A stretch of 64,000 bases of DNA from Clostridiales bacterium (GTDB lineage: Bacteria > Bacillota > Clostridia > Christensenellales > Borkfalkiaceae), in contig JAFLVO010000001.1 in NCBI GenBank assembly GCA_022508245.1, positions 310,001 through 374,000 of the forward strand, in the 5' to 3' direction. The position numbers and the translations under genes were made by a program. Below are positions 32,201 through 44,200 of the stretch, one piece after another. Position 1 is the first letter of the stretch, and each line of letters begins with the position of its first letter. Under the pieces are notes generated by a model. The model searched no databases and had not been told where the DNA came from. It saw nothing but the letters and a program-made list of their open reading frames with translations.

Positions 32201-32441
32201 TATGATATTCATGGACGTACAGATGCCCGTTATGAACGGACACGAAGCGTCAAAGGCAATCCGCGCTTGCAATCATCCCGAGGCAAAGACGATACCCATA
32301 ATAGCGATGACTGCAAATGCATTTGACGACGACAAAAAAATGGCATACGACGCTGGAATGAACGCCCACGTCGCAAAGCCCATAGATATGACCGTACTTA
32401 AAAAGACGGTAGCAAAACTTAGAGGAGGACATCATGAGTAG
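29298..32441 (+). CDS. Hybrid sensor histidine kinase with two receiver domains
   Basis: 1047 residues. An N-terminal helix, an extracytoplasmic sensor of ~300 residues (Cache-like) and a second helix (TIIVMAGIFIVLGSGVAWFII, near residue 365) are followed by a PAS domain (~395-510). HisKA has SHDIRTP with the phosphorylated His near residue 540. The ATPase domain has NLLSNAVKYTP, DNGLGM and GTGLGMAI. Two REC domains follow: residues ~780-905 (VVLDWKMP) and ~918-1040 (FMDVQMP). Ligand unknown. It should pass phosphate His-Asp and on through the HPt protein at 34468. The 3' end overlaps the next gene by 8 bp behind GAGGAGG. Confidence 0.93.
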   Translation: MLSKRKIINGLIIAAMSVVLVVIIVLYAIFMQDRIFDESANHLSEVYGQTNAALQQRIASHRNIMKSWESYILEKAQHPDEKEQQEFERFIDTQKKNLNVTRFSFINTMNMSLPQDAEDKDKIYAMDRDGRRYLLELRRSPQYLFKEGEDAAVACMRTYIPGTGIEVKDKYGSVIAPKGQERNDYNEKDRFIMVAVMFDSSHYYTAPGDDREFKYNGIAFFFDVEDISYSIEVDAFEGQGSTFIVLPNGLEEESKGLVLLQSGKDKFFKTSDDEQLNFLKFLSDKTNMKKKDIASLQDEWERIDNEEIGSYTTTFRGNNGKEYYLNCRKVAFNDWIMVGVVPADVVNESMTSLRTLTIIVMAGIFIVLGSGVAWFIIRSNKRKMQDKELAIKSREGLFDLLTDNTRDIFALFDARTGEAEYVSKNVQTVLGLDVDEVKQDVFKILTSSDETVKELKKHYSSENLSEGYVIEELPMKNKLTNTEYWFRLGINASQHKGSSRQVLMLSDRTKERQMRADLEEALQIAKSANEAKSNFLSNMSHDIRTPMNAIIGFATLLEKDVENPEKVREYIRKISFSSHHMLSLINDILDMSKIESGKSTIHIAEFSFPELLEELYSIIINQVQSKKQTFEMHTKGNIPELVYGDKMRLNQVMLNLLSNAVKYTPVGGNIELTVEALKESVHNHAHLRLSVKDNGLGMSEDFVKVIFEPFSRETTAATREIQGTGLGMAITKQIIDLMGGTITVKSKRGKGSEFIVELELAKVIQNYGDAKEFWVQHNIANLLVVDDDSDVCIEVKELMCDTGVTVDYCMSGKEAIAKIEAMKTGKVKYDVVVLDWKMPEMDGLETAKRIRAITGESLPIMFLSSYNYEDIEDEAKKAGIHAFLPKPFFVSNFRNAVAKLSDEEEVDTSEAEEEISMEGLNILCAEDNPINAEILEELLDIEGATCKICENGKLAVEAFEKCEPGTYDMIFMDVQMPVMNGHEASKAIRACNHPEAKTIPIIAMTANAFDDDKKMAYDAGMNAHVAKPIDMTVLKKTVAKLRGGHHE

Positions 32442-34455
32442 AAGAAGTATATTGATAGTTGACGACTCCGAGCTCAACCGCGCGCTGCTTTCGGATATGC
32501 TTGAAAGCGATTACGACATAATCGAAGCGGAAAACGGTAAAGAGGCAATACGCATACTGCACGAAAGAGAGCTTGAAATCTCGCTGATGCTGTTGGACAT
32601 AGTTATGCCGGAGATGAACGGATTTGAAGTTTTGGAGGTCATGAACCAAAAGGACTGGATAAAATCAATCCCCGTAATTATGATTTCGGCAGAAACCAGC
32701 AGCACAAGTATTGACCGCGCATACGACTTGGGTGCAGTCGACTACATAAGCCGTCCGTTTGACGAGCGCACCGTCAAGCACCGTGTAAACAGCAACTTTA
32801 TGCTCAGCCTTCGCCAGGCGGAAATGACGGAACTCTTATCATCGCAAATCTATCAGAAGGAAAAAGATAACAGCCTTATGATAGAAATTCTGTCGCATAT
32901 AGTCGAATTCCGTAACGGAGAAAGCGGACTGCACGTAATTAACGTAAACACAATTACAAAAATGCTTTTAGAGGCATTAGTAAAGAAAACCGACAAATAT
33001 CCCCTTACAAATCAGGATATCCGTACGATAGTTACTGCATCGGCATTGCACGACATAGGTAAAATTTCCGTTCCCAGCGAAATCTTAAATAAACCCGGAC
33101 GCTTTACTCCCGAAGAATTTGCTATTATGAAACAGCATACGGTAGAAGGCTCAAACATGCTTGACGCACTTCCTTTCCATAAGGACGACCCGCTCGTTAA
33201 GATAAGTTATGAAATCTGTCGCTGGCACCACGAGCGTTACGACGGCAGGGGCTATCCCGACGGTTTGGTGGGCGAAAATATTCCCATTTCCGCGCAAGTC
33301 GTTGCTATGGCGGACGTCTACGACGCATTGACGGCTGAAAGATGCTACAAACCCAAAATCGAGCCCGACAAGGCAGTACAGATGATTATGAACGGCGAAT
33401 GCGGGCAGTTTAATCCTATTTTGACCGAATGCCTTTTGGAAATTCTGCCGAGACTTAAAACAGAGCTAAAAGCATTGTCACTTGAAAGTAATACCGAGGC
33501 AAAGCTTCAGGAAACCGTAAAGCAGATACTCAAAAGCGACAGCAACGGCGTATCGGACAGGTCGATAACGCTCTTGGAGAAGGAAAGACAAAAGTTCCAG
33601 TATCTTTCCGATATTTCCTTGGAAATTACTTTCGACTATACTCTGGTGCCAGAAATTATGGTTCTTTCGGATTTTGGCGCAAAGCGTCTGGAATTACCTG
33701 TCAGAATTGCCGACCCTAGCAAATCCGTTGCATGGAATAAAATCTTCAAGCCGGAAGATTTCGCCCGGTTCAAAGATCTGTTAAGGCATACAAACCCCGC
33801 AAACAGCGTCGTAATAGACAAGTTTAAATTTAATATCGGCGGTGAAGAAAAGTGGGGCAAGGTAATTGCAAAAGCGATGTGGTCGGATGCCGAGCCTCCT
33901 CAGCTTGAAGGCGCAATCGGTAAAATTATCGACGTTGACGACGAAGTCAAGGCAATGGCGGACTTTGAAAGAAGAGCCAACCACGATGCAAAGACGGGAC
34001 TTTTCAATTACAACGTCGCTAAAAAGCATATAGATATGGAACTTGCCATGAACGACGGCACCAAGTACGTACTTGCAATGTTCGATTTAGACAACTTCAA
34101 GCAGGCAAACGACGTGTACGGGCACCTGTTCGGCGACGAAATTTTGATGGCAATTGCCGACAGACTGCGTAAAAATATGCGCAGTACCGATATTGCGTCA
34201 AGAATGGGCGGCGACGAATTTATATTCTTTATGGAATATTCAGGAAACTACGAACCGCAGATTAAGCGTATTTTCAAGAACCTTACCCAACCGTATAAAG
34301 AGTTCAATGTCGGCGTCAGCATGGGTATCGTCACCTCCGACCGCTATAACGGCAACTACGACGACCTGTTTGCAATGGCGGACGAGGCTATGTACATAGT
34401 TAAAAAGAACGGCAAGAACAGCTACCACGTTTACGGTAGCGACGAGAATAAATAA
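32434..34455 (+). CDS. Response regulator with HD-GYP and GGDEF domains
   Basis: 673 residues. Order: REC (residues ~4-125, LLDIVMPEMNG with the phosphorylated Asp near residue 55), HD-GYP phosphodiesterase (~150-350; HDIGK near 206 and HHERYDGRGYPDG near 270), a PAS-like region (~385-500), and a diguanylate cyclase domain (~510-670) with an intact GGDEF at ~592. Both the making and the breaking of cyclic-di-GMP appear possible, since both active sites look complete. The phosphorylated receiver probably sets the balance. It is second in the operon, downstream of its likely kinase. Confidence 0.92.
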   Translation: MSRRSILIVDDSELNRALLSDMLESDYDIIEAENGKEAIRILHERELEISLMLLDIVMPEMNGFEVLEVMNQKDWIKSIPVIMISAETSSTSIDRAYDLGAVDYISRPFDERTVKHRVNSNFMLSLRQAEMTELLSSQIYQKEKDNSLMIEILSHIVEFRNGESGLHVINVNTITKMLLEALVKKTDKYPLTNQDIRTIVTASALHDIGKISVPSEILNKPGRFTPEEFAIMKQHTVEGSNMLDALPFHKDDPLVKISYEICRWHHERYDGRGYPDGLVGENIPISAQVVAMADVYDALTAERCYKPKIEPDKAVQMIMNGECGQFNPILTECLLEILPRLKTELKALSLESNTEAKLQETVKQILKSDSNGVSDRSITLLEKERQKFQYLSDISLEITFDYTLVPEIMVLSDFGAKRLELPVRIADPSKSVAWNKIFKPEDFARFKDLLRHTNPANSVVIDKFKFNIGGEEKWGKVIAKAMWSDAEPPQLEGAIGKIIDVDDEVKAMADFERRANHDAKTGLFNYNVAKKHIDMELAMNDGTKYVLAMFDLDNFKQANDVYGHLFGDEILMAIADRLRKNMRSTDIASRMGGDEFIFFMEYSGNYEPQIKRIFKNLTQPYKEFNVGVSMGIVTSDRYNGNYDDLFAMADEAMYIVKKNGKNSYHVYGSDENK

Positions 34456-34467
34456 TAGGAGTTAATT

Positions 34468-34824
34468 ATGACAGTTAAAGAATGTTACGAAGCGTTCGGC
34501 GGGAATTACGATGAAGTTATCAGCCGTTTACGCACGGATGAAAGAGTTGCAAAATTCTTAAAGAGGGTATTGGATGACGGAAGCTATCAGCTTCTTATCG
34601 ACTCGATTGCTACGAACAACGTTGACGAGGCGTTCCGCGCAGCGCACACGCTCAAGGGTGTATGCGGAAATCTGTCCATCACGCAGTTCGGCGAATCGTC
34701 GTCGGCTCTTTGCGAGTACCTGCGTGAAAACAGAGTAATTGACGGCAAAGTAATGTCTATGCTTGAACCGGTTAAGGCAGATTACGAACTGACGATAAAC
34801 TCTATCAAGCAGTTGGACTGCTAA
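34468..34824 (+). CDS. HPt phosphotransfer protein
   Basis: 118 residues, all-helical. The HPt motif AAHTLKGVCGNL carries the phospho-accepting His near residue 60. Residues 1-40 (KECYEAFGGNYDEVISRL) form the usual first helices. It relays phosphate between the REC domains of the hybrid kinase and the REC domain of the cyclic-di-GMP regulator. AGGAG lies 7 nt upstream. Last gene of the operon; a terminator follows. Confidence 0.92.
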   Translation: MTVKECYEAFGGNYDEVISRLRTDERVAKFLKRVLDDGSYQLLIDSIATNNVDEAFRAAHTLKGVCGNLSITQFGESSSALCEYLRENRVIDGKVMSMLEPVKADYELTINSIKQLDC

Positions 34825-34861
34825 AAAACTGCGATAGCGCTGTAAAAAAATATAATTAAAG

Positions 34862-34907
34862 CACCGAGAACGCATGTGGAAATACCGCAGCGTATCGGTG
34901 TTTTTTT
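34862..34907 (+). terminator. Terminator of the phosphorelay operon
   Basis: CACCGA (34862-34867) pairs with TCGGTG (34895-34900), extended by AACGC / GCGT inside, then seven T. The gap 34908-35122 is AT-rich with short repeats of CAAAA and no recognised feature; I looked for a cyclic-di-GMP riboswitch and see none. Confidence 0.75.
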
Positions 34908-35122
34908 GTGCCTCAGTCGAAAATTAAAAAGTAACACGTGTTGCCAATTTATGACACTTATGTTGAAATGGTAACGTGCATACGGGTGGCAAAAACAGCC
35001 AAAACGGGCAACCGTGTGTCAAAAATGCGCTTTAAGGGCATATTTTTGGAATAAAACGCACATATGGGTCGTAAAATTTACAAAAATGGTCGAAATATAC
35101 AGCATATTTTATGTTCATTTAT

Positions 35123-35150
35123 TTGACATTGAAAATTTATGTTGTATAAT
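35123..35150 (+). promoter_or_regulatory. Promoter of the giant surface protein operon
   Basis: Perfect TTGACA (35123-35128), 16-bp spacer, perfect TATAAT (35145-35150). The leader is about 107 nt and can form a GCTGCTGA / TCGGCGGT helix with G-U pairs (35176-35207). Confidence 0.75.
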
Positions 35151-35263
35151 AATGTAAAACTACAAAAAGTTTTATGCTGCTGAAAATATGTTTCGGCGGT
35201 GTTTTGTGCGTTTTAAAACAACCTTTTTTGAAGAATTGCTACATGCATTAGGGAGGTAAGTTT

Positions 35264-38200
35264 ATGATTAAATCTAAAACGAGAAAAGGATTGTTAATCA
35301 TCTTATCAATAATCTTTATTTTAAGCGTAAGCCTTTACGCTGCTTTAGGCGTTGAAAACAACTTTGCCTTTGCAGCCGAAAGCGAATCTACAGGCGAGCG
35401 TGTAACTATGCTTGATTTAATGGAGCGCTATCCCACCGAGTTCATATTGGGACCTATAGACGTAGTCGGCACTGACGCTACTACGGGCAAAACCGACCGT
35501 AAGTATATCAACAAGTCGGGCGTTTTAAACGGCAAATTCTACTATAAGTCCACTAACTACGTAATTAACGCAGCTACGGGCAATCCCGAAAAAGGCACTG
35601 CTCCTTACGTTAAGCATACCGACGCAACGGCAAATCATACGTATTGGTTAGACAAAAACAACAAACAGGTTGATGAAAACGGTAATTTATTGACGAACAA
35701 TACCCACGGTATTGCGCCGGAGAAGTATTTCGACGTTGAGGCGTACATATATACCGAAGACCATAAAGATGCCAACAGTAAGGTTGACGGTCGAACTCTT
35801 TTCGGTTGGAAACCGGGTATTCGCGGTCAGGATACGTTGGACGGTAGCGGAAATTTAATCACCACTACAATTGCCGAAAACGGCGAAATTAAGGACGGTA
35901 ACCTGAACGCAAGCACTCCGTCGCCTATCGGAATTTATGTAAAGTGGGATGGTGACGCATGGTGGGGTTCCACTGTAAAATATGCGATAATCGTACCTGA
36001 CGACGTCGTTCAAATCGGCGCGGGCAGCGGTGCGTTCGTCGGATATGCAAGCGCCACTGCAACTACATATACCTCATATTATAACAGTTTAAAAACCGAC
36101 GGTTCAGTAGATACAGGTACGTCCAATGGCCCTACTACTCATACTTCGGGTACGTACGCTGCAAAATATACCGATTTTTCATGCTTTATTTCGACCGGTA
36201 ACGGTATGGGAAGAAGGGGCGAGGCTCCTTACTTCTGGCAACCCCGCGAAAGACTTGCCGGTATCTATTTCACTTCAAACAGTAACCTGACCGAAATAGT
36301 CGGCGGCTCTATAAACGGAGCAATAAGCAGATCTACGGTTAACCACACGAATAAAAGCGCATTACAGTCGTGCAACAGCTTACGCTTTTGTATTTTGCCT
36401 GAAAGCTTAACGACTATCGGCGATCATGCGTTTGATAACTGTACCCTTATAGTAGACGTTAATATCCCTTCCAAAGTAACGTCAATGGGTGATTACGCCT
36501 TCCAAAACTGCAGCTCGATATTGCATTTGACTTTAAAAGGCAGTTGGTCAAAGAAACAAGGTGCGAATGTTTTTAAAGGATGCAGCAAATTAAAACACGT
36601 GGATAACGGTGTAGGCTATAATACTTGGCCGACAGGTATTTCAAGAGACAGCGACTTGTACGTTTTCGGCGGAGAGCCTGTAAACGGCGTTAACGACACG
36701 GGTAAATACGGCTTTTTGTTTGAAAGAACGAGCGGCGGTGTTTGGACTGCAATTTCCCTTGCGGGCGAGACGGGTGAGTCTGAAGATGTCGTATTCGTTT
36801 TCCCGGAGAGCAGTGATTTCTCGGCAACCAGCGACCGTCGTATGGGCGTTCGGTACGATCACCTTGATTCATCGGGAAACACAGTAAAAAATGGCTTTCC
36901 TACAGGTACTACAAATTATACTTATACAATAGGCACAAGCTTTGCAAGCGGTGTTTGGTGCAGAAACGTAATTATGCCCGAGGCGTGTACGGCGATAGGT
37001 GCAAATGCATTCCAAAATTCTCACGTGCAGTATGTTGAAACATACGCTACGACAATCGGAGAGGGTGCATTTGCCACGTCCAACACAAGCCAAGACACCT
37101 CTATCGATCAGTGGATCTATTTCCACAAGACGAAGAATGCGCAGGGTGGTTACACTGTTTCGGATTACGCAGCATCCGGCACGAACGGAATAAACGCTAA
37201 CGCTTTCGGTAATGACGTAAACTCGAGAACTGTCGTTTTAGAGGATTATGCTCTGTACAGTGCACTTTCTTCAAATCATTACAATATGCCTTGGCCTTCG
37301 GGCAGAGTATATTATCAAATTCCCATAATCGTCAATATCGATAACGAAGACAGCAATACGTATACGCTTAAAAACAGCGATATGGCAGACCGTTTCTTTA
37401 TCGACTCCGATTATATCAATATAAATACCGGCAATACGGAACTCAACGTCGTCAGCGGCAGTAATTCGTTGGTATATACCAAGAGATTGAGCAATCACTC
37501 GTTCTACTATATGAAACAAAAGACGGGCAAATGGGATGACGTAGGAGATGATGCAGGCAGCCCTGCAGTGAAACAAATCTCGCCCACGTTGAGCAATATG
37601 GACAGCACCGTTTGGTATAAGGATACTACTACGACTTCCGGTGGTGACACCGTACGCACCTACACTGCAACGACCACTGCATTGGCGCAATATAAAGAGG
37701 ACGCTACGGGCGCGGTAAACCTTTATACCAAAAATATTGCAATTCCCGATGTGCTGTACGACACTGTTCACGGCAACCTCGAATTTGACTACGGAAAAAC
37801 GTATCAGTTTGAAAACAATGTAAAAAAGACGCTCGGCGGTATAAATGACGACCAGGTTATAGATTACCTTACGGCGCTCGGTTTAAGCGACGACTATGCG
37901 ATTGATTTTTCAAACTTAAAATTCATTTTCGCCGACGGTAGGACGAATGGCGGTAAACCGGAAGGTTTACTCAATGCCGGCACTTACGATTTGTCGGTTG
38001 TCCTTAACGCTGCAAAGTGGGGCACTTGGTCAAACGAATACATAACCAACCATTCAAGTGAGCTTACCGCTACGGCTACGATTGCCCGTCAGGTGCTTGA
38101 TTACAGTGCGATTAGCAATATTCCCGAATTTGTAATTGACGACGGTAAGGATACGCCTTTGTACGGCAATAACACGCCCATTTATAAGTACGGCGACAAA

Positions 38201-41200
38201 TGGTACGCAGCGGAAAGGGTCGGCGAAACGGCGGACGGTTCTGCAACGGTAACCAAACAGTACGTTTATTATGCGGAAAACGGCAGCGTTAAGATAAAGC
38301 TTAAAGGTGAAACGGATATTGAAAGTGACGGTACATCATCAAAGCTCGGCAACGTTCTGATCTCTTCAAGAGAAGGTTTTGAATTCAGCGAGGCAACGTC
38401 TCACACCGCAACGTACAAACTGCAAGTCAAATACGTTCCCGATATTCCTACCATACAGTCCAACTACGAGTTCTATTACGGCGAAGACTATTCGGGCAAT
38501 TTAACCGATCAAACAACGGGTTTAACGATAAAGGACAGAAAAACCTATACGTTTACCATAACCAAGACGTGGTATATCGTCATAGAAATGAATATGTTCG
38601 TCATTTCTGGCGATCCCGATAATACTGCTTACGGACTCTCAAGCAGTAGTACAATTGACTACAATAGCAATATAACGGTAAATACTCCTGCGCTCCTGCA
38701 CGGAGCTTCTGCGGGCAATATCTCGTTTACAATTGACTACTTGTCCACGGACGGCAACACAAAAGCAACGTTAACGGGCGCAAACGCATTGGTGATGGGG
38801 GCAAACGGCGATGCCAAGAATACAATTGCGTACTACATAAATTCGTCCATGCCTGCCGGTACTTATACACTGAAGTTGAGCGGTAAAGCCGTAACGGATG
38901 GCGGCAAGTCCTATCCCGCAATAGGCGGTACATACACGCTCGTCGTAAATCCGTTGGCGTTTAGCAAAGAGGATATTGACGGCATACACAGCATAATACG
39001 CGGAACTGCGACACCCGACGCGGAATCCAAGACCAACGAGCTTGAAAAGTGGATAAACGAATATCCTTTAACAGCCGGCAAGAAAAAACTGCACGAAAGT
39101 ATAAAGAATTTAACCGATTCAATCAACGGCTCACTTAATCAGGGGCTCACGGGCACAAACTATTGGACGAGTTTGGATACAACGGGCAAAGCAAAATATT
39201 TCGATACGGCTATCACTGTGGCGTACAATCTCGAAGGTTCGGGCAGCTACGATTATTCGCTTGAAGCCTCAATGCTCAACTATCTTAGCTCTGCCGGAAC
39301 CTACACGCTGTACTATACAATTTACGCAAAGAACTACGTAACTGTAGGCGGCAAGGATTCCGACGAGCGACAGTCGCGCGGCTTCAGAGTCACTCTGTAC
39401 ACCGAAATTTTAATTTCGGAAATTTTCCAAAAGGATGTAGTTACCTATCCTTATTTTAAGGATGTCACTTATACTGGCGACGAGGCTCATACTCTCGTTC
39501 CCACAAACCAGTATTTTAAGTATTCGTTTGACGATGACGATTACGTAAATGCGCGCAACGGTGCAACCGTAACGCTCACTCTGTACGATGCATTACTTTC
39601 GCATTGGAGCTGGGGCGCTTTGAACGAAACCCAAATCGAAGCGTTAAAGGAATATCTTTCAATTTCCGAGGACAAAACAAAGCTTATAATCAAATACAAC
39701 ATACTGCCCGCCAAAAACGACTGGAACGTTGAGCCCACGGTGGCGCCCTGGTCGTACGACGGCTTTGACAGGACCGTAAACTATATTACGGCAAGCCTTA
39801 TTTTCAACGTGCCCAACACACAGATATACTACCGCATAGGTACGAAGAAGGCGCCCAGAGTAAAGGACGGACTTACCTGGATAACGGGCGAAAACGGCTG
39901 GTATTGGCTTGACGTCAAAGGCGGATACAAAATTAACAGCGACGCGGTAACGCCCGAATACTTTACGGTAGACGAAAACGGCTACGTTTCGACCGCAATA
40001 GAGGAATTACTCAAGTTGGTTGACGCCGGCACTAACGTATATTGGTTAGGCTGCTACGTAAGCCCCATTTATGATGAGGCTTACGCAGAGGACGCGGAAA
40101 AAGCCGCTCACATCAACGTAAAGGCTCTCGTTGACGACGAATGCAGCCGTATAACCATACTGCCTACGAGCAACCGCTGGACGGTTACGCCCGGCTTGAC
40201 GGGTTGGACGTACATGAGCCTTACAAGCGAGAACTTCTACGATAACTTCCATGCCGCAGAGGCAGCATATTCGGGAGATATCAAGTACACTCTGTACGCC
40301 GGCACAGGTACTAACGGAACGGTAAAATTATCCTGGACCATGAACGATGAGTTCGATATGACCTCGGTAATTTCCTCCATAACCGAACTTGACGCAGGTC
40401 CCTACACGCTTTACGTAGTAATGGAGGGAGATGCATCCAACTACATAAAAATTGACTACACTATAAACTTCTCCGTAGGTACGGCTACAAATGCTTGGGT
40501 AAACGGAAAAGCTCCCGCAATAAGCGGCTGGGTTTACCTCCAATTCAAGGAAAGCCTTATTACGAGCAAGGGCGAAGCCAACTTCGGAACTTCCGACCTC
40601 AAATACCTCATTAAAGAGGTTGCAGAAGACGGAAACACCCTGCTTACCGTCGAGGGCTTTGAAGATGCAATGAGCTATGAAGACCTCATTAAGGCAATCA
40701 ATAAACTCGGCGCGGGCTCGTACAACCTCAACGTTTACGTTGACGTAACGGGCGTTACGAATTACACCACGGTAGAGCACAACGTTCGCTTTACGGTAAG
40801 CAAAGCCGTAAACAATTGGAAGGAAGGCAAAGCGCCCACAATCAAGGGTTGGACTTACGGAAAAATGCCCGCAGGCAATCCTTACGTAGAGGGCGAAGCT
40901 CAATACGGCAATATTGAGTATACTTACACTTATTACACCACAATAACGGGCACGTGGCTGCAAGGCACGAAGGTAGAGGATATCTCGAAGGCGGATGCAG
41001 GCAACTATCTGCTCGTAGTAACCGTAACTGATAAGGACGGTAACTATAATTCGTTCACTTACACCTTACAGTTCACAATTTCCAAACAGGACAACGGCTG
41101 GAAAGACGGAAACGAGCCCGAGCGTATTCTTGAATGGACGTGGGGTGAGCACGAAGTAATCGAAAACTTCAAGCTTGTCGGCGCGGAAGCTGTCGACAGC

Positions 41201-44200
41201 GGTAAAGGCATATCCTACGTTATAAACAGCGAATCGGGTTCGGAATACGGTAAAGGCTCGATAACATCGTTCAGCGAGCTTGCCGGCGTACTCAAGGGAA
41301 TCGGAGTTGGCAAGTACAGTATTTCGATTACCGTCATCGCAACCACGAATTACGGCGAACTCAACTGGGTAACCGCCGCAACCGTATCGCCGGCATCGTT
41401 CACCGTTGAAACCGAGCCTTCGTGCGACGGCTGGACCTGGGGTGACAAAAATGCCGACAAGTCCTTCACGGGCATAGAGGTTTCAACTGCTCTCGATATC
41501 GACGTGGCAACGGTTACTTACTCAATCAACGGTGCGTTGGCTACCGATTTCCAAACCATGCTTAACGACCTCAAGACGAGGGGTGCGGCAAGCTACACGG
41601 TTGACATTACCGTAACCTGCACCAACTATACAACGATTACCCGTCAGGTAACCGTTGTGATTGCCAAGTCCTCGTTTGCTTGGGATAAGAACCCCGAGAG
41701 CGAAAGCTGGGATACCGATTGGACTTGGGGCGATGATGTCAAGCCCGTGACCGAGCCTGCTGCCCATGCTACCGAGCACTCTGCACAGGATGCAGCAATT
41801 TCCATAGAGGCAACTCTCTCTTACGAGTTGAGCGGCAAAATCACGGGCACTTATACCGATTTTGCAAGCTTATCGGAGGATTTGCGTGACGCCAACCAGG
41901 GAACCTACAAGATAACCGTCAAGCTCGTTGCAAGCGCAAACGGAACTTACGACATCAACAACTACAATTCGTTGAGCCACGAATATACTGTTAAGATAAA
42001 CGTGGCAGTCAACGAGTGGACCGACGGCAAAGCGCCGCAGGAAAGCTACACGCGCGAATATACGGATAAACCCACGATAGAGGCAGTATCCGCAAAATTC
42101 GGTACGGTTGCGTACTACAAGGACGATGCATTGTCCGAAATTCTCACGAATACCATTACCGGCGCACCTATAACCAATGTTACCGAACTCAACGCATGGA
42201 TAAAGGCAGTTCCTGCAAACGATAATACCCCGTACGTATATTTCACGGCTGTTATCGACAAGGAAAACGGCAACTACACCACCTTAAAGGTAAAGACCAC
42301 GCTGCTCATCACAGGTACGAGGAGCCTGTGGGCTAACCAGGAGGCTCTTGACGCTTCCACCGACAAGCCTAAATTTACGTATTCCGAGGAAATTTCAGAT
42401 AATTTCGATAAAAACGTTGTAATCCCCGTAGGTAAGACGGGAGAGAGTGCAGGCGGCAGAAAGGACGAAACGACATACGTCGTTACATATCAGGATCTTA
42501 TCGGAGGCGGAATTATATCCCCCGACGAGGAGCCTGCTACCGCAGAAAGCGTAATGAGATGGATAAAGGGTATTGGCAAAGCGGGCACGTACACAGTTAT
42601 TGCAACCTACGTTCCCGGCGATACAAGCTATACGACCCTCGTGTACACTTTAATCCTGACGGTAGAGCGTGCAACGCTGACGTGGACTAAAGAACTTGCC
42701 GAAAGCTACGAAGGCGACTTCGGCGGCATGCAGGTTGACGACCCCGCGGTAGATGCAAATTTCGAGGTTGAAATTACTATAAACGTTAAGGATTTCAACG
42801 GCGACGAAGTAAGGAACAACGAAGATAAGACGCTTGAGGAAAGCGGATTGAAACTCTCCGAATTCGTCAACACCCTCAATGCAGTTGCCAGATACTATAC
42901 GGTAATTTACAGCGTAAAAGACAACGTAAACTACAAGGCGTTGGACGGAAAGCAGTCTACGCTGTTCATAGGACTTATTCCCAACGCTTGGAACGACACA
43001 CTGAACGGCCCCACGGGTGCAGAATGGAACGCAGGCGTTGAATGGACGTTCACGCGCGGCGAAACCATAGAAGTTGAAGTACCTACTGCAAAAGCAGGTA
43101 CCGAAACCATGACTATCACGCTTGACAACGCCGACGATCCGTTAGTATTCGGCGCCAACGACGATATAAAGAAGGTACTCAACGAAAAATATCTCGCAAA
43201 TCTTTCTGCGGGAACTCATACCTTGCGCTTCTACATAGCGGGAACGATAAACTATAACGAGCTTACAAGCGGTTGCACGATTATAGTAAACAAAAAGGAC
43301 AATTCATGGGACCAGGATCCTCCGCTCAGCAGTTACACGGATTACGGCACCGTTGATACGAAAGCATTTACCTATCCCACGGCAGAAGTTCAGCAAATAC
43401 AAATTGCCGCCGGCAAAACGATAGACATCCTGCGCTACAACATAGAGCAGGTGGGCGGAAGCTTTGAAAACGGAACCTATTCAAAGATATGTTTGGATCT
43501 TGCTGCCTTCAAGACGGAGCTTGGCAAAATAGCAAACGGCACGTTTAAGGTAACCGTTTACGTAGGCGGAGACCGCTACGGCGATATCGGCGGCGACTTA
43601 AAGCAGGCAGTCGATAAGTATAACGAGGACTACATAGACATTTACTTTGAGTGCACCGTAAACCTTACGCCGAGCGCTAACGACTGGGAAAACAAAGACT
43701 CCCTTATTGACGACAGTTGGGATTGGGGTAGTTTTGAATCCAAATATGAAGAAAACGACTTACCCATGCCTCGTGCAACGCACGGCAACGATACGATAGT
43801 TTACCTTGTCAGAGGTTCAAACATCGAAGATAAGACCTTCAGGGCTGAAGATTATAAGGATATTGTCGGAGAAGACGGTAAAACTGTAATCAAAACCAAG
43901 CAACAGCAGGCATTCGAGGCATACAAGGCATTCTTGAGCGGCCGTGATAAAGGTACGTACAGCGTAACTATTTCGATTGCGGCAACCGACGTATATCAGG
44001 CACCCGATAATCTTACGCGCGTATTCGAGGTTTACCAGGTAACTACCGCATGGACGGATGAAACGAACTCGGCAGCTAAAGAATACAATTGGAAATATCT
44101 TGACACCGCAAATAACACCCCCGTACATAAGCCCGAAATAGGCACCAAGTCTGAAAAGCAGAACGACCCTTGGGGCAACACCGTAACCGTTACGCTTGTA

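Noticed and set aside
35150-35263. Cyclic-di-GMP riboswitch before the giant gene
   Set aside because: Expected because of the neighbouring HD-GYP/GGDEF gene, but neither the GEMM-I nor the GEMM-II consensus is present.
40328-40963. Long minus-strand frames inside the giant gene (also near 37.3, 43.8, 45.0 and 47.3 kb)
   Set aside because: Shadows of a 13.7-kb gene with biased codons; no ribosome binding sites or promoters.
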